Assembly (NCBI GenBank): GCA_016882345.1
Contig: VGQR01000098.1
Location: 1 to 7,123, forward strand
DNA: 7,123 bases
Origin: Cyanobacteria bacterium K_DeepCast_35m_m2_023
GTDB taxonomy: Bacteria > Cyanobacteriota > Cyanobacteriia > PCC-6307 > Cyanobiaceae
Direction of reading: 5' to 3'
Shown piece by piece: positions 1 to 4,718 of the stretch. A program made the translations under genes and the position numbers. Below the pieces are notes generated by a model, which saw only the letters and a list, made by a program, of their open reading frames with translations, was not told the DNA's origin and ran no database searches. Position 1 is the stretch's first letter. Each line of letters begins with the position of its first letter.

Positions 1-672
1 CCAGCCATGGCGCCGCTGCAGGGTGGCCCCGATGGCACTTTCGATCAAGGTGGCCACAAGCGCCACCAGGGTGACCAACACCACGGCGGCAGGGGTGGCG
101 AGCAAGCCGAGCAGCGCACAGATCAGGGCCATCAGCCCCCCCCCAAGCAGGCTGGCCGCGGTGCCCTCGAGGCTGACCGCCCCTTCGGTACCCGCTGGGA
201 CAGGCCGCAGGCTGGTGATCAGCACGGTGCTGCGGCCCCAGCGCTTGCCGATCTCGCTGCCGAAGGTGTCGGCCAGCTTGGCGGCAAAACTGGCGGCAAA
301 CCCGAGCAGCAGCACAGGACTCCACGAGTCGGGCAGCAAGGGCAGCAGCAACGCCAGCAGGGTGCCGCTGGCGGCAGAGCCCCAGACATTTTCGGGGCCG
401 CGGCGGCCGCCGCGCGCCTCGGCAAGCCCACGGGCCTGCTTGGTGGCAAAGCCCAGCTTGGTCACCACCGAGCCGAGCAGCAGGTAAGCCACCACCGCCA
501 GCCAACCCTGCAGCCCCAGGGTGCCCCAGAGCATGGTGCCCAGAGCTGCGGCATGGACCCAGCCCGAGCGGGTCAGCAGCGGCAGGCGGCTGGCAGCCGC
601 AATCAAGACGGCATTGATGAGCAGCGCCAGCAACCAGTGCAGCGGAGTCTGCAGGGGGAGCTGAAGCGCCAT
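1..672 (-). CDS. DUF92/TIGR00297 family integral membrane protein (VTE6-like), C-terminus cut by window edge
   Basis: The minus frame is open from an ATG at 672 to the left edge with no stop, giving 224 residues. The protein is hydrophobic with likely membrane segments near residues 10-28, 40-72, 102-134, 171-192 and 195-216. Between them lies the soluble loop typical of the family: GGRRGPENVWGSAASGT (88-104), then KLADTFGSEIGKRWG (132-146) and RPVPAGTEGAVSLEGTAA (156-173). Those last blocks match the conserved D-T-x-x-S-E-x-G-K and P-x-G-T-x-G-A-x-S core of DUF92. Plant members include VTE6, a phytyl-phosphate kinase that feeds tocopherol and phylloquinone synthesis with phytyl diphosphate. 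A similar phytol-salvage role is possible here but is inferred from homology only. The true C-terminus lies outside the window. It is transcribed divergently from the small protein gene at 756. Confidence 0.9.
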   Translation of the reverse strand, partial: MALQLPLQTPLHWLLALLINAVLIAAASRLPLLTRSGWVHAAALGTMLWGTLGLQGWLAVVAYLLLGSVVTKLGFATKQARGLAEARGGRRGPENVWGSAASGTLLALLLPLLPDSWSPVLLLGFAASFAAKLADTFGSEIGKRWGRSTVLITSLRPVPAGTEGAVSLEGTAASLLGGGLMALICALLGLLATPAAVVLVTLVALVATLIESAIGATLQRRHGW

Positions 673-755
673 TGATCCATTGTGTTGCACTGCCCTAAGG
701 CGAGGCTCCCAGGCGGCTGGGCGCAGCGGATAATCGCTGCAGCACGGTGCGCAAG
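673..755. promoter_or_regulatory. Divergent intergenic region with a candidate -10 element
   Basis: These 83 bases separate two divergent genes and must hold their promoters unless transcription enters from further away. On the plus strand GATAAT (729-734) matches a sigma-70 -10 box in five of six positions. It would place transcription start near 741, a leader of about 15 bases before the ATG at 756. No good -35 hexamer lies 16-18 bases upstream; TTGCAC at 685-690 is too far away. No clear element was recognised for the minus-strand gene. Confidence 0.25.
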
Positions 756-1109
756 ATGGTGTTCAACCGCAAGGCCAGCTTTTTCCTTGACCTGGGCAGT
801 GAAGGCGCCAAACCGGCCCAGGTCGCTGTTGCTGCCCCAGCACCCGCTCCCCAAACCGACAAGACCGTCAAGCCTGGCGCCCCCGCCGCTGCGGTTGCCC
901 CCAGCAGGGCCGAGGCCCCGGTGCTGACCACGGCCGAAGCCATCGCCGCCGAACTGCGGGCCGCGCAAGAGGCCAAGCCGGCCGCCGCGTTGAGCACCTT
1001 TGCTCCCGATTGCCTCAACCCGGCCAACGCCGTGCCGACCCGCCGCCGCAAGCCTGGCGCCAACATGGGTGGCTTCAAGGCCATGGCCTCCAGCCTGTTC
1101 AAGAGCTGA
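756..1109 (+). CDS. Small conserved picocyanobacterial protein of unknown function, Ala/Pro-rich linker
   Basis: The product is 117 residues. It starts MVFNRKASFFLDLG, continues through a low-complexity Ala/Pro/Lys/Val linker (about 18-57), a short predicted helix TTAEAIAAELRAAQEA (58-73), and a distinctive C-terminal block from TFAPDCLNPANAVPTRRRKP (81-100) to GANMGGFKAMASSLFKS (101-117). I associate that C-terminal block with small hypothetical proteins of Synechococcus-type cyanobacteria; this is from memory, not a search. There is no signal peptide, membrane segment or catalytic motif. The basic RRRK patch could suit nucleic-acid or membrane-surface binding, but that is a guess. A GTG at 747 would add three residues (MRK); the ATG was preferred because it fits the candidate -10 spacing, though neither start has a good ribosome-binding site. 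The 3' end overlaps the convergent rsmE by 11 bases. Confidence 0.75.
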   Translation: MVFNRKASFFLDLGSEGAKPAQVAVAAPAPAPQTDKTVKPGAPAAAVAPSRAEAPVLTTAEAIAAELRAAQEAKPAAALSTFAPDCLNPANAVPTRRRKPGANMGGFKAMASSLFKS

Positions 1110-1878
1110 GGCCCTGGCGCCAACTGCACAGCAGGGTGGCCGCCGCCACTGCCGCCGTCGAAGTGCGCAGAATCGTGGGTCCGAGGCCCACGGGCCGCCA
1201 GTTGAATGCGAGCGCCTGACGCTCCTCTGACGGGGTCCAGCCCCCTTCGGGTCCGAGGGCCAGGGTGATCGGCCCCTGGGGGCTCAACGTCCTCAGCAGC
1301 TCGGCCAGTTCGGGGACCTGGGCCCGCCGCGTGGTTGCCAGCAGGCGCACACCGGCACCTGAACCTGTGCCTGCGGCTCCTTGGGGCCATGGTTCAGCAT
1401 CAGCAAACCAGGCCACCGCGGGCTGCGGTTCAGTGAGGGCCGGAGCCCAGAGGCGTTCGCACTGTTCAACCGCCTCGCGCAGGATCACAGCCGAGCGCTG
1501 GGGGTTCCAGCGCTCGGTGACGCTGCGCTCGGCCAGCAGCGGCACCAGCCGATCGATGCCCAGCTCGGTCACCATGCGCAGCAGCACATCGGTGTCGCGC
1601 CGGGGCATCGCCACCGCCAGCTGCAGCAGCACAGTGGGCGAGGGCTGCTGCTGAAAGGGCTGCTGCAGTGGCTGTTGAAGGCACGCATGCCGATCGTCGA
1701 AGCGTGCCTGCCAGAGGTGTCCCTGGCCATCAACGACGGCAAAGGCCTCACCGCGGCGTAGCCGCAGCACCCGACTCAAATAGTGGCGCTCGTCTGGCTC
1801 CAGCGGCACTGGCGCCCGATCGGCGGCAGCGCTGAGCCGTTCCGGACTCAGCAACAGACGGCGCAGTTCACGAACCAC
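1099..1878 (-). CDS. rsmE: 16S rRNA (uracil(1498)-N(3))-methyltransferase RsmE
   Basis: RsmE is a SPOUT-class, SAM-dependent enzyme that methylates N3 of U1498 in helix 44 of 16S rRNA within the 30S subunit. The 259-residue product has the N-terminal PUA-like part with HYLSRVLRLRRGE (32-44), the central block VTELGIDRLVPLLAERSVTE (103-122), REAVEQCERLW (134-144), and the C-terminal trefoil-knot SAM site ALGPEGGWTPSEE (207-219) plus LGPTILRTSTAAVAAAT (232-248). In E. coli the last motif has Glu (RTET) where this protein has Ser. Length is close to the usual 240-250; a Gln-rich insert (68-78) and a Gly/Ala-rich loop (167-176) account for the excess. The start is GTG at 1878, chosen because MVRELRRLLL fits family N-termini and lies one codon after the DUF3531 stop. 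This suggests translational coupling, and no separate ribosome-binding site is evident. Confidence 0.95.
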   Translation of the reverse strand: MVRELRRLLLSPERLSAAADRAPVPLEPDERHYLSRVLRLRRGEAFAVVDGQGHLWQARFDDRHACLQQPLQQPFQQQPSPTVLLQLAVAMPRRDTDVLLRMVTELGIDRLVPLLAERSVTERWNPQRSAVILREAVEQCERLWAPALTEPQPAVAWFADAEPWPQGAAGTGSGAGVRLLATTRRAQVPELAELLRTLSPQGPITLALGPEGGWTPSEERQALAFNWRPVGLGPTILRTSTAAVAAATLLCSWRQGLSS

Positions 1879-1881
1879 AGC

Positions 1882-2430
1882 TCAGGCGCCGGTGCGGGTG
1901 AACGAGATGGGGTCTTCATCGCCGTGATCCATGTCGTCGTTGTCGTCATCGCGATCGTCGTCGAGCTCGGCCTCGGCAAGGGCATCCAGCCCGGCGAACA
2001 TCGCTTCGGGCTGATCGTCGATCGGCCAATCCTCGTTGATGCCGCCAATCAACAGCTGCTCGATCTCAAGCACATCGTTGTTGAGTTGGCGCAGGGTGTT
2101 GATCAGCACGTCGAGGGCCAGCGCATCACTGGTGCCCAGATCAACCCAGCAGCGGGCCCAACACCCCTTGAGCTCCAGCTCGCCCATGTTGTGCATCAGG
2201 GCGGGCATGGCGCGTTCAGCGCCATCACCGTCGTACGCCATCCAACTGAGATCCACACCCTCCTCGTGGGCCTGCAGGTTTTCGGCGTTGAACCCGCCGA
2301 GCTTGCCCAGAAAGAACCAGCTGTCGAAGGCGGTCTCCACATAGCCCCGCTCGCCCTGGGAGAGGGGCTCGGGGGTGCGCAGCCAGATCCAGCAGTTGAA
2401 GGGGTCGACGTCGCGGAACTGAACCTCCAT
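1882..2430 (-). CDS. DUF3531 family protein with acidic C-terminal tail
   Basis: This is a 182-residue soluble protein of a family conserved in cyanobacteria and plastid-bearing eukaryotes; its biochemical role is not known to me. Family features visible are MEVQFRDVDPFNCWIWL (1-17), DSWFFLGKLGGFNAENLQ (36-53), MPALMHNMGELE (75-86), ARCWVDLGTSDALALDVLIN (92-111) and LLIGGINEDWP (126-136). The tail from about 155 to 173 is almost entirely Asp/Glu/Asn and is encoded by a GAC/GAT-rich stretch, so it may be a flexible acidic extension or a product of repeat slippage. The frame is open upstream to an ATG at 2628, but that extension is Arg/Cys/Pro-rich shadow sequence opposite the ABC gene. The family N-terminus starts at the ATG at 2430. 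It is the first gene of a probable operon with rsmE: TGA, one codon (GCT), then the rsmE GTG, all in one frame. Confidence 0.88.
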   Translation of the reverse strand: MEVQFRDVDPFNCWIWLRTPEPLSQGERGYVETAFDSWFFLGKLGGFNAENLQAHEEGVDLSWMAYDGDGAERAMPALMHNMGELELKGCWARCWVDLGTSDALALDVLINTLRQLNNDVLEIEQLLIGGINEDWPIDDQPEAMFAGLDALAEAELDDDRDDDNDDMDHGDEDPISFTRTGA

Positions 2431-2498
2431 GGCAGGGCGGATTGCAATCACGGCTGTTGCACCATCAAACACGGCCGCGCCGCGGGCATGCTGGTCGG
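2431..2498. promoter_or_regulatory. Divergent intergenic region with a 10-base perfect palindrome
   Basis: These 68 bases separate the DUF3531-rsmE unit (minus) from the ABC-hslO unit (plus). GATTGCAATC at 2440-2449 is a perfect palindrome, centred about 15 bases upstream of the DUF3531 start and about 54 upstream of the ABC start, a position where a dimeric regulator could act on both units. No convincing -35/-10 pair was recognised on either strand. A single 10-base palindrome can easily arise by chance. Confidence 0.2.
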
Positions 2499-3146
2499 AT
2501 GCTTGAGCTCGACGGCATCCGCTACCAGAGCGCCACGTCCCCAGAGGCGGTGCTCGACGGCATCGATCTGCAGTTGGCCCCGGGGCAACTCGGGCTGGTG
2601 GCGGGTCGCAGCGGCAGCGGCAAAACAACCCTGCTCGAGGTGATCAGCGGACTGGCCGAACCCAGCGCCGGTGCGGTGCGCTGGCAGGGACAGCGCCTGG
2701 ACGCCAGGCAGCGGCGCTGGTTGTGTGGGCTGGTGTTTCAGTTTCCAGAACGCCACTTTCTGGGCCTGTCGGTGGGGCAGGAGCTGAAGTTGGGGCACCG
2801 GCGCCTGAGCGCCGATGACGCTGCAGCAGTGCTGCGTCAGGTGGGGCTTGAGGCCTTGTCACTGCAGCAAGCGCCAGAACAACTGAGCGGCGGACAGCAG
2901 CGTCGGCTGGCCCTGGCGGTGCAATTGCTGCGCAAGCCCCAGGTGCTGCTGCTCGATGAACCCACTGCGGGTCTCGACTGGAGCGTGCGAGGTGAAATCC
3001 TGACCTTGCTCTCGCAGCTGGCCCGCGACCGCAGCGTGCTGGTGGTGAGCCATGAACCGGAACTGTTTGCCGGCATCGCAGGGCCCCGTTGGCAGCTCGA
3101 GCAGGGCAGGCTCCGTACGATGCCCTCAGAGCTGAGAGCGGCATGA
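2499..3146 (+). CDS. ABC transporter ATP-binding protein, ECF/CbiO-like
   Basis: The 215-residue protein is a complete ABC ATPase domain with no membrane segment. Walker A is GRSGSGKTT (36-44). The Q-loop is [11 protein letters not shown] (77-87), and this FQFPE-type Q-loop is characteristic of energy-coupling-factor ATPases. The signature is [12 protein letters not shown] (129-140), Walker B with catalytic Glu is VLLLDEP (149-155), the D-loop is AGLD (157-160) and the switch His is H185. It presumably powers uptake or efflux through a membrane partner encoded elsewhere; no permease or substrate-binding protein is in the window, so the substrate is unknown. Plant plastids have related single-domain ATPases (ABCI group). 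Start: the ATG at 2499 gives [10 protein letters not shown], the usual first strand. The frame is open upstream to a TTG at 2442, but that adds 19 residues unlike the family. Its stop overlaps the hslO start (ATGA). Confidence 0.9.
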   Translation: MLELDGIRYQSATSPEAVLDGIDLQLAPGQLGLVAGRSGSGKTTLLEVISGLAEPSAGAVRWQGQRLDARQRRWLCGLVFQFPERHFLGLSVGQELKLGHRRLSADDAAAVLRQVGLEALSLQQAPEQLSGGQQRRLALAVQLLRKPQVLLLDEPTAGLDWSVRGEILTLLSQLARDRSVLVVSHEPELFAGIAGPRWQLEQGRLRTMPSELRAA

Positions 3147-4117
3147 GCGACAGGATGTTGCGCGCCACCGCCGCCGGTGGCGGCATTCGAATGGTGGCTG
3201 TGACCACCACCGTGGCCAGCCGTTATGCCCGCCGCCGCCATGGCCTGTCGTACCTGACGACAGCGCTGCTGGGCCGGGCCATGACCGCCGGCCTGCTGCT
3301 GGCCAGCTCGATGAAAGTGGCCCATGGACGGGTCAATCTGCGCATCGCTTCCGATGGCCCGCTCAAGGGCCTGATGGTCGATGCCGGCCGCGACGGCACC
3401 GTGCGCGGCTATGTGGGCAATCCGCAGCTTGAGCTCGATCTAGTGAGCGAAGCCGATGGCCTGCACCATTTTGATTTCAAGACCGCAGCGGGCACCGGCT
3501 ACCTGCACGTGGTGCGCGATCTGGGCGAAGGAGAGCCTTACAGCAGCACCGTCGAACTGGTCAGCGGCGGCATCGGCGATGACGTGGCCTCTTACTTGGT
3601 GCATTCGGAGCAAACGCCGTCAGCGGTGTTCGTCGGCGAACAGATCGACAGCAAGGGGGTGCGCTGCAGCGGGGGCGTGCTGGTGCAGGTGCTGCCCAAG
3701 GCCTCCCACGAGCCGGCCCTGGTGGCCCTGCTCGAGGAGCGCTGCCGCGAGGTCAGCGGCTTCAGTCAGCGGCTTGCGAGCTGCGATGGCGACCTCCACC
3801 AGTTGCTGGTCGCCATCTTTCCCGATCTCGATCCCCAACCCCTCGACGAGCTCGGTGACGTCGCCGAACAGGAGGTCAGCTTCCACTGCCCCTGCAGCCG
3901 CAAGCGCAGCGTTGGCGCCTTGAAACTGCTGGGGCGCGATGAATTGAATGCGATTCTCCAGGAGGATGGCCAGGCTGAACTGACCTGCCACTTTTGCAAC
4001 GAGGTTTACAACGTCGGCGGCGGTGAGCTGCAGGAGCTCATCCAGGAACTCGAGACGGCAGGCGCTAACGCATTGAAGCCTCGACGCCCTTCAGGACGTG
4101 GACTTGATGGCCCATGA
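3143..4117 (+). CDS. hslO: Hsp33 redox-regulated molecular chaperone
   Basis: Hsp33 is a cytoplasmic holdase switched on by oxidative unfolding: four cysteines bind zinc when reduced and form disulfides under oxidants. All four are present as CPC (C249, C251) and CHFC (C282, C285), separated by 30 residues, matching the family CxC-X27-32-CxxC pattern. The N-terminal core starts [20 protein letters not shown]. Family blocks [14 protein letters not shown], the GP.KG...D..G..RGYVGNP region and [20 protein letters not shown] follow in order. Length is 324 residues, slightly long for the family (about 290-300), partly through a tail of about 25 residues after the last zinc-site strand. The ATG at 3143 overlaps the ABC stop by four bases, with GAGAG about seven bases upstream. 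An in-frame start at 3089 lies inside the ABC gene and was rejected. Operon with the ABC ATPase is likely; the functional link is not obvious. Confidence 0.96.
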   Translation: MSDRMLRATAAGGGIRMVAVTTTVASRYARRRHGLSYLTTALLGRAMTAGLLLASSMKVAHGRVNLRIASDGPLKGLMVDAGRDGTVRGYVGNPQLELDLVSEADGLHHFDFKTAAGTGYLHVVRDLGEGEPYSSTVELVSGGIGDDVASYLVHSEQTPSAVFVGEQIDSKGVRCSGGVLVQVLPKASHEPALVALLEERCREVSGFSQRLASCDGDLHQLLVAIFPDLDPQPLDELGDVAEQEVSFHCPCSRKRSVGALKLLGRDELNAILQEDGQAELTCHFCNEVYNVGGGELQELIQELETAGANALKPRRPSGRGLDGP

Positions 4118-4173
4118 CCAGCCCCCTGTGGGCTTGCACGCCGCGAGCAATAGCAAACCCATGATGGCTGAAA

Positions 4174-4206
4174 CGATCACGTCCATATTGACAGTGAACG
4201 TGATCG
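4174..4206. repeat. 9-base perfect inverted repeat enclosing a TTGACA hexamer
   Basis: CGATCACGT (4174-4182) and ACGTGATCG (4198-4206) are exact reverse complements, separated by 15 bases. The loop contains TTGACA (4188-4193), the exact sigma-70 -35 consensus on the plus strand. With a 16-base spacer the -10 position would be TATTGA (4210-4215), a weak match. Possible readings are a stem-loop ending hslO transcription (no T-run follows, so not a classical intrinsic terminator) or an operator around a weak rightward promoter. It is seen directly; the function is open. Confidence 0.45.
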
Positions 4207-4220
4207 GATTATTGAATACG

Positions 4221-4403
4221 CTACCAATATTTGTTGTAAGTAATAAGGAATTTTTGGCCAAAGGGCGTCGCCAGCAGTCCCTCCGGATCAACACCAATCA
4301 AACGCACGCGATCTCGTCTTGTTCGGAGATTGTGTACCGCATCAAGGTCTGAGAAATCGTAGTCCAGATAACGAATCGCGACGTCACCCGACCAGGGCCC
4401 CTG
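4221..4403 (-). other. Possible decayed gene fragment (60-codon open frame, no start codon of its own)
   Basis: On the minus strand the frame is open from just after a TAG at 4404-4406 to a TAG at 4221-4223. The 60 residues read like real protein, with GDVAIRYLDYDFSDLDAV, then RVRLIGVDPEGLLATPFGQ and ending KFLITYNKYW. There is no ATG; the only alternative start leaving useful length is a GTG about halfway. In a neighbouring frame the minus strand is open further upstream (start near 4507), and a single-base shift around 4395-4405 would join the two into about 90 residues. I do not recognise the family. It could be the C-terminal remnant of a frameshifted gene or simply a chance open frame in lower-GC DNA. 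Confidence 0.22.
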
Positions 4404-4470
4404 CTAGTGCGATTCAAGCATGGACAAGACTCGATGACATCACCAGCCGAAAACCTATCGTCAGCACTGC

Positions 4471-4551
4471 CGGTAACAGGTTCATCACCTTGCTTCAAGC
4501 GACTCAAATCATTGGCGGATGTGCACGACGGTATTTGAGCTCCTGTTACCG
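4471..4551. repeat. Nested inverted repeats, candidate structured RNA or DNA element
   Basis: The outer arms CGGTAACAGG (4471-4480) and CCTGTTACCG (4542-4551) are perfect 10-base reverse complements. Inside them CTCAAAT (4503-4509) pairs with ATTTGAG (4533-4539), which stops two bases from the outer 3' arm. The remaining 5' part holds a small hairpin CTTG-CTT-CAAG (4489-4499). All three helices can form together as a three-way junction of 81 bases. No T-run follows on either strand, so it is not a simple terminator. Whether it is transcribed is unknown. Confidence 0.4.
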
Positions 4552-4637
4552 CGTCGACAGGATTTCATTCATTCACCACCGGCAACGGTTTTGAGATCAT
4601 CCGAGCCAACGTTTTTGGACTGCAGCTGAGGGCGAAC

Positions 4638-4653
4638 GACCAAGCCTTTGGTC
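4638..4653. terminator. Hairpin downstream of the CPP1-like gene, possible terminator without U-tract
   Basis: GACCAA (4638-4643) and TTGGTC (4648-4653) form a perfect 6-base-pair stem with a 4-base loop. It sits 65 bases beyond the CPP1-like stop in that gene's direction of transcription and could work for either strand. No run of T follows on either side, so termination is only a suggestion from position. Confidence 0.25.
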
Positions 4654-4688
4654 TGAACGTGCTGGCTTTGCCGCTCAGGCTTACCCGA

Positions 4689-4718
4689 TGCGGAGAGCAA
4701 GACTGCGGAGCGCAAGAT
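4689..4718. repeat. 15-base tandem duplication (13/15 identical) abutting the CPP1-like stop codon
   Basis: TGCGGAGAGCAAGAC (4689-4703) is followed directly by TGCGGAGCGCAAGAT (4704-4718); they differ at two positions. The right copy ends at the base before the minus-strand stop codon (4719-4721). Its length is a multiple of three, so it keeps the frame of a possible readthrough tail. It is most likely a slippage duplication. Confidence 0.7.

Larger units (their letters stand above)
4118..4718. other. 600-base convergent intergenic region of lower GC, no recognisable intact gene
   Basis: This stretch lies between the 3' ends of hslO (plus) and the CPP1-like gene (minus). Counting 4141-4620 gives 239 G+C of 480 (about 50%), against visibly much higher values in the genes; 4201-4260 is only 32% G+C. 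Open frames are short (31-91 codons), lack ribosome-binding sites and resemble no family I know. A short stem AGCCC/GGGCT (4120-4124 with 4130-4134) follows the hslO stop but has no T-run. Stronger inverted repeats, a decayed-looking open frame and a tandem duplication are listed separately. No tRNA features (T-loop GTTCRA, CCA end) and no RNase P, 6S, SRP or tmRNA landmark were found. Likely content is terminators plus decayed or transferred sequence, or an unannotated small RNA. Confidence 0.6.

Noticed and set aside
7..675. Long plus-strand frame (222 residues, Gln/Gly/Arg-rich)
   Set aside because: It is the complementary shadow of the DUF92 membrane protein gene; its composition is an artefact of GC-rich codons.
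695..1390. 231-codon minus-strand frame across the small-protein gene and rsmE end
   Set aside because: Its composition is typical of high-GC shadows and it overlaps two better-supported genes.
2431..2628. N-terminal extension of DUF3531 to the ATG at 2628
   Set aside because: The added 66 residues are Arg/Cys/Pro-rich and lie opposite the ABC ATPase N-terminus; the family begins at the MEVQF methionine.
1783..2643. 286-codon plus-strand frame opposite DUF3531
   Set aside because: It is a shadow of the minus-strand DUF3531 gene, which has clear family motifs; it also runs across the divergent spacer into the ABC gene in another frame.
4091..4186. 31-codon minus-strand frame MDVIVSAIMGLLLLAACKPT... 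resembling a lipoprotein signal with a LAAC lipobox
   Set aside because: The N-terminus has no positive charge, there is no ribosome-binding site, the mature part would be only about 15 residues, and it overlaps the hslO 3' end on the opposite strand. Chance is more likely.
4253..4262. Palindrome TTTGGCCAAA
   Set aside because: It is a single short palindrome with no positional context and is easily expected by chance.
4471..4551. Integron attC site (AAC...GTT ends with nested inverted repeats)
   Set aside because: The outer arm CGGTAAC does not fit the RYYYAAC/GTTRRRY core, and no integrase or gene cassette is present.
4578..4592. ACCG-GCAA-CGGT hairpin followed by a short T-run as an intrinsic terminator
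   Set aside because: The stem is only four base pairs and the T-run is three bases beyond it, too weak to call.
4319..4594. 91-codon plus-strand frame in the convergent gap
   Set aside because: It starts with TTG, has no ribosome-binding site, and its composition (Arg/Ser/Ile mix, no domain) is not convincing.
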